A DNA stretch of 64,000 nucleotides from Rhodoplanes sp963840055 (GCA_963840055.1 CAWIXM010000021.1:181435-245434), one strand, 5' to 3'; shown: positions 16,870 to 25,733, counted from the stretch's first letter. Numbers and translations: made by a program. Notes: generated by a model not told the origin, from the letters alone.

Positions 16870-17839
16870 GAACGATGTGTCCGCGTCTCATTGTAATAGC
16901 GCGCGTATGAGCGCAGGACCCCGGCGCAGGTGCTGCTCACCCAACGCCACAACATGATCAACGCATTCGCGGCGGATGGAACCGATCAGTCTTTCGGCAA
17001 AACAATTCTGCCAAGGCGAGCCCGCCGAAATCGGCTTGTCGCGGATACCCATGGCCCGTAATCGCCGCCTGACAACGCTACCATAGACCGCGTCGCGATC
17101 ACGGATCAGATAGCGTGGCACCTCGTTCCAGGGGAATGCTTCGGTAATCTGCTGCGAATTCCGCCGTCGGGTGGGCCGTCACATTGATCCATACAAGCTC
17201 TCGCCGAGCCAGCTGGACAATGACAAAGGCATAGAGCAGGTCAAATCCGACGGTGGGAACAACGAACAAATCCATCGCTGCAATCTGCGGCGCGTGATTG
17301 CGGACAAAGGTACTCCAGCTTTGACCGGGAGGACCACTCTTCTTGGCCACGTACTTTCCGACGGTCGACTGCGAGATTGCAAATCCGAGCTTGAGAAGTT
17401 CGCCATGAATCCGCGGCGCACCCCAGAGCGGGTTCTCAAGGCTCATTTGCCGGATCAATGCCCGCATTTCCGTGCTGATCGGCGGCCGACCTCCCTGGAA
17501 CCGAGACTTTCGGCGCCAATAGCCACGAAATCCAGCACGGTGCCACCGCACCAATGTCTCCGGCCGAATAATCAGCATGGCCTCGCGGATCGATGGGAAC
17601 CAGCGATAGAGCTGGACGAAGAACAGCCGATCGCCGTTGTCGAACTGGACACGACCACGCACTTTTCGCTGCAGCACAATCAGCTGCTGCCGGAGCGCAG
17701 CATTTTCGGCTTCAAGTCGGCTCTTGGACTTGAAGAACGCAGCCAGCAAGTTGAGGACCAGGGAAATCCGGGCGATCATCACCGCCAGCGTGCCGCGATT
17801 TCATCACCAATTCCATGCGGACGAGGTTTTCGGTACACA
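16870..17839 (-). mobile_element. Integrase-core (rve) IS, type B, truncated at its 3' end
   Basis: The left terminus TGTGTACCGAAAACCTCGTC is present, inverted, ending at 17839. The distal end is cut off by the IS256 element at 16868. It is in inverted orientation to the type B copy at 22634-25051; the two bracket the acetyltransferase and dehalogenase genes. Confidence 0.8.
16888..17782 (-). pseudogene. Type B IS transposase, frameshifted and truncated
   Basis: It begins MMIARISLVLNLLAAFFKSK, then SRLEAENAALRQQLIVLQRK, and carries PRIHGELLKLGFAISQSTVG and the rve core (AAMDLFVVPTVGFDLLYAFV). The frame shifts near 17150 (AEFAADYRSIPLERG) and resumes as YLIRDRDAVYGSVVRRRLRA, then SPWQNCFAERLIGSIRRECV. 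It breaks again near 16920, before the YYNETRTHRSLN tail. Confidence 0.85.
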
Positions 17840-18178
17840 CAAGTCGTGTGGCATGACCCAAAACTCACATAGACAGCGTGCGCAAGGTGGTCGGGGGTCC
17901 GCATTGATGAAATCAGCCCATAGCCAATACAGACCAAGGAACGCCATCATGCCGCTCCCCATGACCATCCAGCCCTTCCATCCGGCTACGAAAAACAGCA
18001 AGTAGATAAAGCCGCCGACGCCCGCCGCGCTCAGCCCCAATGCCAGAATTAGATTGATTGTGCGGCGGATCGGCCCCCTTAGGGCAGCTTGGAGGATCAG
18101 CGGCAGCTTTTCGACGTCGTCCGAATTCAAACCGAGGCTGATCGAGCTGACTGTCGGGCTTTGCTTGGAGGCGCACAA
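17804..18178 (-). CDS. Small membrane protein, C-terminus altered by an IS
   Basis: The 124-residue frame has a soluble N-terminus with LGLNSDDVEKLPLILQAALR and two adjacent transmembrane helices (TINLILALGLSAAGVGGFIY and WKGWMVMGSGMMAFLGLYWL). The final 12 residues or so are encoded by the terminal repeat of the type B IS that begins at 17839, so the native end has been replaced. The function is unknown. It is divergent from the GNAT gene with 11 bp between the starts. Confidence 0.65.
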   Translation of the reverse strand: MCASKQSPTVSSISLGLNSDDVEKLPLILQAALRGPIRRTINLILALGLSAAGVGGFIYLLFFVAGWKGWMVMGSGMMAFLGLYWLWADFINADPRPPCARCLCEFWVMPHDLCVPKTSSAWNW

Positions 18179-18189
18179 GGAGGACGGCT

Positions 18190-18786
18190 ATGTCAACCGC
18201 AAAGCCCGAAAGCATTTCCCTTCGCCCTGCGCAGGCAGACGACGCGCCTGTTCTGGCGCAGCTTGTGAATTATGCAGGTGAGGGCATGCCACTCTACCTC
18301 TGGGAAGAGATGGCGGCGGACGGACAAACCGGATGGGATGTCGGAAAACAGCGCGCGGCACGCGAGACGGGGAGCTTCTCCTATCGTAATGCGACGATCA
18401 TCGAGCTCAATGGTGCCGCTGCCGGCGCACTAATCGGATATGAAATTCCAGAGGAGCCTGAACCGCTTCCGCCTGATATGCCGGCAATGTTCGTTCCCCT
18501 GCAAGAACTCGAAAACCTCGCGCCCGGTACTTGGTACGTGAATGTGTTGGCTGTGCTGCCGCAGTTCCGTAATAGCGGTCTCGGTTCCCGTCTACTTGCG
18601 CTCGCTGACGAGACAGGCATGCAACTGGAAAAGCGTGGCATGAGTGTCATTGTTGCAGATAGCAATACCGGCGCTCAGCGGCTCTACGTGAGGTTTGGTT
18701 ACGTGGAGGCCGCACGCCGCCCCATGGTGAAGCAGGGCTGGCTGACCGAGGGGCAAGAATGGGTGCTTCTGACGAAAGGGTTCTGA
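18190..18786 (+). CDS. GNAT-family N-acetyltransferase
   Basis: The 198-residue protein has the GNAT fold: an N-terminal SISLRPAQADDAPVLAQLVN, central beta strands WYVNVLAVLPQFRNSGLGSR with the acetyl-CoA pyrophosphate loop (Q/RxxGxG/A in the form QFRNSGLGSRL), and SNTGAQRLYVRFGYVEAARR near the C-terminus. It transfers an acetyl group from acetyl-CoA to an amine; the substrate is unknown. A strong AGGAGGA ribosome-binding site precedes the ATG. The dehalogenase lies about 470 bp downstream on the same strand, separated by IS debris. Confidence 0.9.
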   Translation: MSTAKPESISLRPAQADDAPVLAQLVNYAGEGMPLYLWEEMAADGQTGWDVGKQRAARETGSFSYRNATIIELNGAAAGALIGYEIPEEPEPLPPDMPAMFVPLQELENLAPGTWYVNVLAVLPQFRNSGLGSRLLALADETGMQLEKRGMSVIVADSNTGAQRLYVRFGYVEAARRPMVKQGWLTEGQEWVLLTKGF

Positions 18787-18898
18787 CTGCCTCACCGGAT
18801 GGAGCGTCGGATTGCGTAGACGCCATCAAGACAGAATTTTTCGTCCAAAGCGGGTCGATGACGTGCGCCGCGAACCGCTTGATGTTCGTAAGGCGACG

Positions 18899-18950
18899 GC
18901 GCGTAGCAATGATGGAATCCTGAAAGGATCGGCGTAGTGACGATGGTCCC
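18899..18950 (-). mobile_element. Fragment of a type A IS (transposase C-terminus)
   Basis: The minus strand reads VTTPILSGFHHCYA, the last codons of the type A transposase, matching 2159-2210 with a few differences. No terminal repeat and no more of the element remain. Confidence 0.65.
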
Positions 18951-19071
18951 CTGGCCACACTTGATGGCAGTGGGCGTACTGCTTGGCTGTGAGGTTCGGC
19001 GACATCGTTTCAATTTTCTGGCGATATCTCCGGCGGTGATTTTTGGACCGCCCCGAGAGACGAATTCCCAT

Positions 19072-19222
19072 CTGCTGCGGTCGTATCTAAATTACTACAA
19101 TGAGACGCGCACGCACCTGTCCTTGGACAGGGATGCGCCCGTTTCGCGCGCCATCCAGACCATTGGCCGCATATTCGCCCGTCCAGTCCTGGGTGGATTG
19201 CATCACCAATACGTACGGATCT
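19072..19222 (+). mobile_element. Fragment of a third integrase-core IS (transposase C-terminus)
   Basis: The plus strand reads SYLNYYNETRTHLSLDRDAP, then RPVLGGLHHQYVRI and a stop. This is the C-terminal end of an rve transposase related to, but distinct from, types A and B. It ends 32 bp before the dehalogenase start, so any promoter for that gene lies in or near this debris. Confidence 0.75.
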
Positions 19223-19253
19223 AATTCGCGACAGGCACAAGGAATGGGTCCCG

Positions 19254-22200
19254 ATGGGCATGCGACTTTTCTCAAGTAACAACCGTCCGGTCCATTTGGG
19301 GCCGTATCCGCTGGAGCGCCTCCAGCGGCAGGCGCAAATGCCGGACCTGAATGCCGTGCCCGCCATGCGGCCGATCTCGTTCCGCCGCCCGGAAGTGCCG
19401 GAAAGCATCGTCAACGCCATGGGTGAGTACGAGGCGATGCTGGATGCGATCCACTACGGATTGGTCAACAAAGCCACGGCCGAGATCCCGGCGGATCCCG
19501 AGGAGCGGGCCCATCACATCAAAGCCTTCGGCTATTTTTGTGATGCCGCGATGCTCGGCATCTGCGCGCTGCCTGACGCGGCATTTCTGGATGAACCGGT
19601 CACCAATCCCGATGTCGCGCGCCTGGCGCATGATCTGCGCACCCGCCAAACCAAGACGCTTGCCTCTGGAATCGACGTCATCATGGCCGATCTCAAAGAA
19701 AGCATGGAGGCGCCGCCGACCACGATCGAAACACACACACACGTAATCGTCTTTCTTTATGAGAATCCCCGCAATCCTGACAAGGCCGAACCCGGCAGCG
19801 ATTGGCTTGATGACGCGCTCGCGCAACGCGCATGTTTACGTGCCAATGAGACCGCGACCGTCATTGCGAATTACATCCGCCTTCTCGGCTTCGATGCAAA
19901 AGCCCATTCCGGATCGGCATCCGACGTCGACTTGAACCGGCTGGCCGTGTCAGCAGGCCTCGCTACGGCAGAGGATGGGGCGCTGGTCGTCCCCTATATC
20001 GGACCGCGTTTCGGGTTGGCGGCCATCACCTGCGCCTTTGAACTGGCGCCGGACGCGCCTTTGGCGCCCGCCGCTCAGCAGCCATGGTTCAAGACGCGCG
20101 GGCCGGCGTGGTGGCTGGGCATGGGGTTTGCCAAATCCGCGCTCAACGGTGACCCCTATGCAAAGCGGCGCTTTGTTGACGGCCCATTGCCGTTTGAGCG
20201 GCTGAAACGGGTTGATACGCCGACCACCTACATCGACGAAGCTCATGTTGCCCGCGTGCCCAAACGCACCGACATGTTTGCGCGCGCACAATTCGGCGAC
20301 ATGGGCAAGGCGAATCAGGTCAACGCCACAGGCGGCCACTATGCGCGCAAGTCGGCACCGTCCTCCGCGCAGCGGCGGGCACTCGGCGCTTTCGTCCTGT
20401 TGCAGGATGGGCCGGCAAATCCCAATGGCCCGCGACCTTCCGATGCCGAGCGCAACGCCGCCAACGTCAAAGCCGCCAGCTATTTTCTTGGCGTCGATGC
20501 GGTCGGTTTATCGCGCTGTCCGGAATGGACCTGGTATTCACACGATGCCGCCGGTGCGGTTCTCGATCCGCCGCATGACCAGGCCATCTCGATGATCATC
20601 GACCAGGGTTACGAAACCATGGAAGGTGCCTCCGGCGACGATTGGATTTCAGTTGCGCAATCTATGCGCGCCTATCTTCGTTTCTCGTTGCTTGGCGGTG
20701 TCATAGCAAAGCAGATTCGCAATCAAGGCTACACGGCCAAGGCCCATACCGTGCTTGACGGAGAGGTGTTGCAGCCCCCGCTGCTACTGCTCTCCGGGCT
20801 TGGAGAGGTCAGCCGCATCGGCGAAGTGATCCTCAATCCGTATCTCGGCCCACGTCTGAAGTCGGGCGTTGTCACAACCGACATGCCTTTAGCCCACGAC
20901 AAACCGATCGAGTTCGGCCTGCAGAATTTTTGCGAGAACTGCAACAAGTGTGCGCGCGAATGTCCGTCCGGCGCGATTACTGCCGGGCCGAAGCTGATGT
21001 TCAATGGCTATGAAATCTGGAAGTCGGATAGCCAGAGATGCGCGACTTACCGCATCACTACGCCAGGGGGTGCGATGTGCGGGCGCTGCATGAAGACCTG
21101 CCCCTGGAACCTCGAGGGCCTGTTTGCCGAGGCGCCCTTTCGCTGGGCTGCTTCAAACATTCCTGCTGCCGCGCCCTTGCTCGCAAAGCTGGATGACTTG
21201 GTCGGCAATGGCGGTCTCAACGACACAAAGAAATGGTGGTGGGACATCGAGTTACAAGAGGACGGCGCCTACCGGCCGTCGCAAAACCCGCTCAACCGGC
21301 GTGACCTGCAGAGGGATCTGGACCTCAAATACGAAGACCAGATCTTGGCCGTGTACCCCGCGCCGCTTGCCCCGCATCCCTGGCCATACCCATTCCCGAT
21401 GGACAGAGAGGCCGGTATTGAGGCTTACCAGGCGCTCATCACAGCTGAAGCGTACAGGCTGAAACTCACGCGCGGCGAGACAGACCATATACATGAATAC
21501 CACGTGCCCGGCGACGCGCCGGTCCTTCAGGTCAAAGTGACCAAGGTCGAAAAGATGGCGCCCAATGTGGCAAAATACGAGTTCTCCTCGCTGGACGGCT
21601 CTGCGCTGCCGGAATGGACGGCCGGCAGCCATATCGACATCGTCGTGGCGCCGGAATTTCTGCGCCAGTATTCGTTGTCTGGCGATCCCGCGGACCGGAG
21701 CAGATATCAGATCGGTGTCCTGCGCGAGGATGAAGGGAGGGGCGGATCGAGACTCCTGCACCGGATATTCAACGAGGGACGTCGAGTATTCATTTCCAAG
21801 CCGATCAACCACTTCGAATTGGATGAGTCGGCCACCAAGACATTCCTCATGGCCGGCGGCATCGGCATTACGCCGATGATCGCTTTTGCCCATCGGCTGC
21901 ATGCGCTCGGCAAGGAGTTCGAGTTGCACTACTCGGCGAGCCGTCAGGATCGTGCCGGGTTCCTGAATGATTTGCAGAGCTTTGCGTGGGCAAACCGCGT
22001 CGTCTATCACTTCTCAGATCGCGGCACGCGCGCCGATCTGGACGAGATCCTCAAAGGCTATCGCGATGGTTGGCACGTTTACACTTGCGGGCCCGACCGG
22101 TACATGGATGGTGTGACTGCGGCCGCCGAGCGGCAGGGCTTTCCCGAAGAGGCGCGGCATCTGGAATATTTCTCCGTGCCCGACGTGCCGGACTATGTGA

Positions 22201-22469
22201 ACCATGAATTCACACTGAGACTTGTCCGGACGGGTAAGGAGCTGCTGATACCGGCTGACAAATCCGCTACCGACGTGCTTGCTGAGAACGGCATTCATGT
22301 CGACGTCAAGTGCTCTGATGGCATTTGTGGCGTGTGTAAATGCGGGTTGCTCTCGGGCAAGGTCGAGCACCGCGACTTCGTGCTGTCAAAAAAGCAGCGG
22401 GAGAGTGCGATCATTCTTTGTCAGTCTCGGGCTGAAGAGCCCGCGGGGATTATCGAGGTCGCTTTGTAA
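19254..22469 (+). CDS. Self-sufficient reductive dehalogenase (RdhA fused to a flavin/[2Fe-2S] reductase)
   Basis: This 1071-residue protein joins two units. Residues 1 to about 700 form a cobalamin-dependent reductive dehalogenase with both [4Fe-4S] motifs: C560-x2-C563-x2-C566-x3-C570-P, and C596-x12-C609-x2-C612-x3-C616-P. Residues from about 755 form a phthalate-dioxygenase-reductase-like module: FMN-site RQYSLSGDP, NAD(P)H-site MAGGIGITPMIAFA and YTCGPDRYM, and a C-terminal plant-type [2Fe-2S] site (C1020, C1025, C1028 and a Cys near 1060). There is no twin-arginine signal and no membrane partner gene, so it should work in the cytoplasm with NAD(P)H as donor, like the catabolic, non-respiratory dehalogenases BhbA and NpRdhA. 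AAGGA precedes the start by 10 bases. The substrate is probably a halogenated phenol or benzoate; this is inference. Confidence 0.93.
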   Translation: MGMRLFSSNNRPVHLGPYPLERLQRQAQMPDLNAVPAMRPISFRRPEVPESIVNAMGEYEAMLDAIHYGLVNKATAEIPADPEERAHHIKAFGYFCDAAMLGICALPDAAFLDEPVTNPDVARLAHDLRTRQTKTLASGIDVIMADLKESMEAPPTTIETHTHVIVFLYENPRNPDKAEPGSDWLDDALAQRACLRANETATVIANYIRLLGFDAKAHSGSASDVDLNRLAVSAGLATAEDGALVVPYIGPRFGLAAITCAFELAPDAPLAPAAQQPWFKTRGPAWWLGMGFAKSALNGDPYAKRRFVDGPLPFERLKRVDTPTTYIDEAHVARVPKRTDMFARAQFGDMGKANQVNATGGHYARKSAPSSAQRRALGAFVLLQDGPANPNGPRPSDAERNAANVKAASYFLGVDAVGLSRCPEWTWYSHDAAGAVLDPPHDQAISMIIDQGYETMEGASGDDWISVAQSMRAYLRFSLLGGVIAKQIRNQGYTAKAHTVLDGEVLQPPLLLLSGLGEVSRIGEVILNPYLGPRLKSGVVTTDMPLAHDKPIEFGLQNFCENCNKCARECPSGAITAGPKLMFNGYEIWKSDSQRCATYRITTPGGAMCGRCMKTCPWNLEGLFAEAPFRWAASNIPAAAPLLAKLDDLVGNGGLNDTKKWWWDIELQEDGAYRPSQNPLNRRDLQRDLDLKYEDQILAVYPAPLAPHPWPYPFPMDREAGIEAYQALITAEAYRLKLTRGETDHIHEYHVPGDAPVLQVKVTKVEKMAPNVAKYEFSSLDGSALPEWTAGSHIDIVVAPEFLRQYSLSGDPADRSRYQIGVLREDEGRGGSRLLHRIFNEGRRVFISKPINHFELDESATKTFLMAGGIGITPMIAFAHRLHALGKEFELHYSASRQDRAGFLNDLQSFAWANRVVYHFSDRGTRADLDEILKGYRDGWHVYTCGPDRYMDGVTAAAERQGFPEEARHLEYFSVPDVPDYVNHEFTLRLVRTGKELLIPADKSATDVLAENGIHVDVKCSDGICGVCKCGLLSGKVEHRDFVLSKKQRESAIILCQSRAEEPAGIIEVAL

Positions 22470-22763
22470 CGCTGCGGTGCGCCCGAGGAGCAGCACCTGG
22501 GATAAGCACATAAGCGTGGAAAATCACGAACAGGATCGGCGCTAGGAAAAGAACCCGACCAGCGGCAGCTCAATATTGAGGACAGGCAGCTTGACCGGGT
22601 CCTCAAGCAAGAGCTGGCGGTGCGTTACCGTTGTGTGTACCGAAAACCTCGTCCGCATTGAACTGGTGATGGAATCACGTCACGCTTGGGGTGATGATCG
22701 CCCTGATCTCCCTGGTCCTCAACCTTCTGGCTGCAGTCTTCAAGTCCAAAAGCCGACTTGAAG

Positions 22764-24076
22764 CACTACTGTCCGGTTAATAGTCGAACAGATTCAGCTG
22801 GTTGCTGAGTTCGCCGTCTTCGAAAGTGGTTGTGCTTTCGGAAAATGCCTGGGACATCGGCATTTTCTCGAAGAGGGTGACCGAGAAAACCTGGAGCAAA
22901 GTGTAGAGAGAGGCCTCCAAGCCGAGGCGCTTCTTGACGATGGCAACCAGGACGTAGACGGAAACCGCGATCCATATTTGCGTCCTCACCGCGTTGTCCG
23001 ACGTGCCGTAAAACTGCTTGATCCGAAGATGCTGCTTTATCCATTTGAAGAACAGTTCGACCTGCCAGCGGCTCTTGTATAGGTCGCAGATCAATGCCGC
23101 CGGCAGGGTAAAATGGTTGGTAAGAAACACCAGCCTTTTTCCCGATGCGGCATCCTTGAATCGGACGCGGCGCAGATGAACGGGATAGTCCTTGCTGGTA
23201 GAATAGCCATCCAATGCGATAGTCTGGTCGGCAATGATACCGGTCGCCCGATCTGTCGGCGCCGAGTAGACGCGGTGCGCATCCAGGTTCGACTTGGCAC
23301 GGGTGACGAAGAAGGCGCCAGCCTGCTGCAAGACGTAAAGGCGCGCGAAGTCGATGTAGCCGCGATCCATGACGTAGATGGCGCCTGCTTCGGGGATCAG
23401 CAAATCGAGAGCGTGAACGTCGTGCAGCTTGCCGTTCGAGATGTGAACGAAGCTCGGGATGTTGCCGCGCAGATCGAGCAACGTGTGCATCTTCACCGCC
23501 GCCTTGGTGGAGCGAAAGTGCGCCCATGGAAATAGCGACAGGCACAGATCGATGGTCGTGGAATCCAGAGCATAGACCGTGTTGGCCAGCTCCATGCCCA
23601 GGCTTTCGCTGGCATAGAGCTTCCTCGCATGGGCAATCAGACGGTGAGCGAACTCCGCGTAAATGCGCCAGTCGCGCGTCTCGTTCGCGTCGGCCAGAGT
23701 CGATCGTCGGACCGGCTCGCGAAAACCAATGTGATAGAGTTTCGACGCGCGCGCCGATAGGCAGACCTCGATATCGCGCAGGCTCTCTCGATAGGTCAGT
23801 TGCGCAAACGCCATCGCGCGGTATTGCTCGGCACAACACAGCGTTCGCACCCGGGCGTCGCCACCGTAGCGGGTAACAATCCGCGCAAAAGTGCTCCAAG
23901 GCAGAAAATCCATCAGCTGGGCGAAAAGCGTCTTGCCGATGTTCACGGGCGACTCCTCGGAAAAACTCCGAATAGCGCCCGACCAAGTTCAAATCGACAC
24001 CACCCATTTTCGGTGGCAAGCTCCTGCCAGATCAGCTCTTTCCAGAACGCTCCTCACCGTCAACCGGACACCAGTG
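22764..24076 (-). mobile_element. IS4-family element with target-site duplication
   Basis: The terminal repeats CACTACTGTCCGGTT (22764) and CACTGGTGTCCGGTT (inverted, ending at 24076) differ at two of 15 positions. The 9-bp sequence GACTTGAAG occurs immediately outside both ends (22755-22763 and 24077-24085), a clean target-site duplication that proves insertion into the type B transposase gene. Confidence 0.92.
22777..23946 (-). CDS. IS4-family transposase
   Basis: The 389-residue protein has an N-terminal DUF4372-like region (MNIGKTLFAQLMDFLPWSTF, YRAMAFAQLTYRESLRDIEV) and a DDE core: VYALDSTTIDLCLSLFPWA (first Asp), GAIYVMDRGYIDFARLYVLQ (second Asp) and LYKSRWQVELFFKWIKQHLR (the YREK-type motif with the Glu). 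The reading frame is intact and the length is normal for this IS4 subgroup. Together with an unmutated target duplication, this suggests a recent insertion and a probably active enzyme. Confidence 0.95.
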   Translation of the reverse strand: MNIGKTLFAQLMDFLPWSTFARIVTRYGGDARVRTLCCAEQYRAMAFAQLTYRESLRDIEVCLSARASKLYHIGFREPVRRSTLADANETRDWRIYAEFAHRLIAHARKLYASESLGMELANTVYALDSTTIDLCLSLFPWAHFRSTKAAVKMHTLLDLRGNIPSFVHISNGKLHDVHALDLLIPEAGAIYVMDRGYIDFARLYVLQQAGAFFVTRAKSNLDAHRVYSAPTDRATGIIADQTIALDGYSTSKDYPVHLRRVRFKDAASGKRLVFLTNHFTLPAALICDLYKSRWQVELFFKWIKQHLRIKQFYGTSDNAVRTQIWIAVSVYVLVAIVKKRLGLEASLYTLLQVFSVTLFEKMPMSQAFSESTTTFEDGELSNQLNLFDY

Positions 24077-25054
24077 GACTTGAAGCGGAAAATGCCGCCC
24101 TTCGGCAGCAGCTGATTGTTCTGCAGCGAAGAGTGCGGGGTCGCGTACGGTTCAACAACGGCGACCGCCTGTTCTTTGTCCAGCTCTATCGTTGGTTCCC
24201 GTCGATCCTCAAGGCAATGCGGATTATCCGGCCCGAGACGTTGGTGCGGTGGCACCGTGCCGGGTTTCGCGGCTACTGGCGCTGGAAGTCTTGCTCTCTG
24301 GGAGGCAGGCCGTCGATCGGCCAGGAGTTGCGGGCGTTGATCCGGCGAATGAGCCAAGAGAACCCGCTTTGGGGTGCGCCGCGCATTCACGGTGAGCTGC
24401 TCAAGCTTGGATTCGCAGTCTCACAGTCGACCGTAGCCAGATATATGGCGAGGAAGAGTAACCCGCCCAGTCAGAGTTGGCGCACCTTTGTCCGCAATCA
24501 CGCGCCACAGATTGCCGCCATGGATTTGTTCGTTGTGCCAACCATCGGATTTAACCTGCTCTATGCCTTCGTCATGGTCCGGCTGGCACGGCGAGAGCTT
24601 ATCTGGATCAATGTGACGGCCCACCCGACGGCTGAATGGATCGCGCAGCAGATTACCGAAGCGTTCCCCTGGAACGAGGCGCCGCGCTATCTGATCCGCG
24701 ATCGCGACGGGGTCTACGGTCCTGTTGTCAGGCGCCGATTACGGACCATGGGCATCCGTGACAAGCCGATTTCGGCGGGATCGCCGTGGCAGAACTGTTT
24801 TGCCGAACGACTGATTGGCTCCATCCGCCGCGAATGCATTGAACACGTGGTGGCATTGGGCGAGGAGCACTTGCGCCGCGTCCTGCGCTCTTATATTACG
24901 CAAGTTATTACAATGAGACGCGGATCCATCGTTCCTTGAACAAGGATGCCCCGATACCGCGTCCGGTTCAGCGGATCGGAAGCATTGCGTCTCATGCGCT
25001 CGTCGGTGGGCTAGACCACCAATACGTCCGAACCTGAGTTTTCGGTACACACAA

Positions 25055-25073
25055 CCCCGGCAGAGCCGGGGGG
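25055..25073. other. Solo IS200-like right-end hairpin
   Basis: CCCCGGCAGAGCCGGGGG followed by CTCCT matches the right end of the IS200 element (about 801-825). No transposase is nearby, so it is an isolated end or an unrelated hairpin placed 4 bp after the type B IS. Confidence 0.55.
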
Positions 25074-25087
25074 TCTCCTATGGGACG

Positions 25088-25214
25088 CTAGAAAACCGCC
25101 GCGCTAAAATCGGCCTTGTCGGTAATTGTCATGCGGCCAACAGTGTCGGCCTTGAGGTGTTTCCAAACCAGTTCGTCTGGATTGCGGTCGGGCGAATAGG
25201 GCGGCAGACCGCTG
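25088..25214 (-). pseudogene. IS630-type transposase, C-terminal fragment
   Basis: The minus strand reads LPPYSPDRNPDELVWKHLKA followed by DTVGRMTITDKADFSAAV and a stop. PYSPDxNPxE is the block around the last catalytic Glu in IS630-type transposases. It does not match either IS630 element at 11-13.8 kb and is a relic of a third type. Confidence 0.75.
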
Positions 25215-25435
25215 CCTCCGCGAGCTCGGCGGCTTTGACAAGGCGCAGTCCGCGCAGCTTGTCGGTTACTCGGACAGCCTTCTCGCGCGCTGCCACGATA
25301 TCCTCACTGGCGTGGATTGCCTTGAGCATGGCCGCGATCTCTCGCACCTTGGTCGAGGGCACGTGGCTGAAGATGTTGCGGTACCAATGCACGACGCACC
25401 TCTTGATCCGCTCGTCGTCAATCGTGATGACATTG
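25215..25435 (-). pseudogene. IS256-type transposase, internal fragment
   Basis: RCVVHWYRNIFSHVPSTKVR, then EIAAMLKAIHASEDIVAARE and KLRGLRLVKAAELAEAA, is the region following the CxxH block of IS256-family transposases. It is only distantly related to the IS256 gene at 15.5-16.8 kb. Both ends are cut by other IS fragments. Confidence 0.75.
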
Positions 25436-25700
25436 TGCAACGGACTCGATCTCGACCGGCTGCGGCATGATCCTTTGATGAAGGTCGTGGTTGGCCGCTG
25501 TCCCCAAACCGGGGCGCCGCTGGCGTCGCAATCGACCATCTCTCGCCTGGAGAATGCGCCGAGCAAGACCGAGGCGGGGCGGCTGTCTGCGGCTCTGCTT
25601 GATCAGTTCGGCACGACCGTGAAGCCGGGCAAGCTGGAGGTGTTCGACATCGACGACACGTTCTGCGCAGCGCATGGCGGCCAGCAGCTTGCGTTCTGGG
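25436..25700 (+). pseudogene. IS1380-family transposase, internal fragment
   Basis: DLDRLRHDPLMKVVVGRCPQ, then SQSTISRLENAPSK and LEVFDIDDTFCAAHGGQQLA, are characteristic of IS1380-type transposases, with the first catalytic Asp in the DIDDT segment. The same region occurs in a longer fragment at 38815-39337. The IS110 element begins immediately to the right. Confidence 0.8.
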
Positions 25701-25733
25701 GGTCACGAGCTCCCGTAATGGAATGGTCCGGCC

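Larger units (their letters stand above)
22694..25037 (+). pseudogene. Type B IS transposase, split by IS4 and frameshifted
   Basis: The first 24 codons (MIALISLVLNLLAAVFKSKS, RLEA) lie at 22694-22764. The rest resumes at 24077 and runs ENAALRQQLIVLQRRVRGRV, PRIHGELLKLGFAVSQSTVA, the rve core MDLFVVPTIGFNLLYAFVMV and SPWQNCFAERLIGSIRRECI. Near 24895 an indel replaces SYARYYNETRTHRS with an out-of-frame stretch, and the true end (IASHALVGGLDHQYVRT) closes at 25037. Removal of the IS4 would restore the first lesion but not the second. Confidence 0.85.
22634..25051 (+). mobile_element. Integrase-core (rve) IS, type B, interrupted by an IS4 element
   Basis: Both terminal repeats are present: TGTGTACCGAAAACCTCGTC at 22634 and TGTGTACCGAAAACTCAGGT, inverted, ending at 25051. 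The element is split at 22764-24076 by an IS4-family insertion. The transposase also has a frameshift near its C-terminus. This copy is inverted relative to the type B copy at 16870-17839. Confidence 0.85.

Noticed and set aside
17640..17790. Promoter call between the type B IS and the membrane gene
   Set aside because: No convincing -35/-10 pair could be separated from IS terminal sequence by eye.
19100..19253. Cobalamin riboswitch or dedicated promoter upstream of the dehalogenase
   Set aside because: The 32 bp between the IS fragment and the start are too short for a riboswitch, and no B12-box-like sequence was recognised in the upstream debris.
22766..24019. 417-codon open frame in the same strand as, but a different frame from, the IS4 transposase
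   Set aside because: It overlaps the intact 389-residue transposase entirely and has no recognisable motif.
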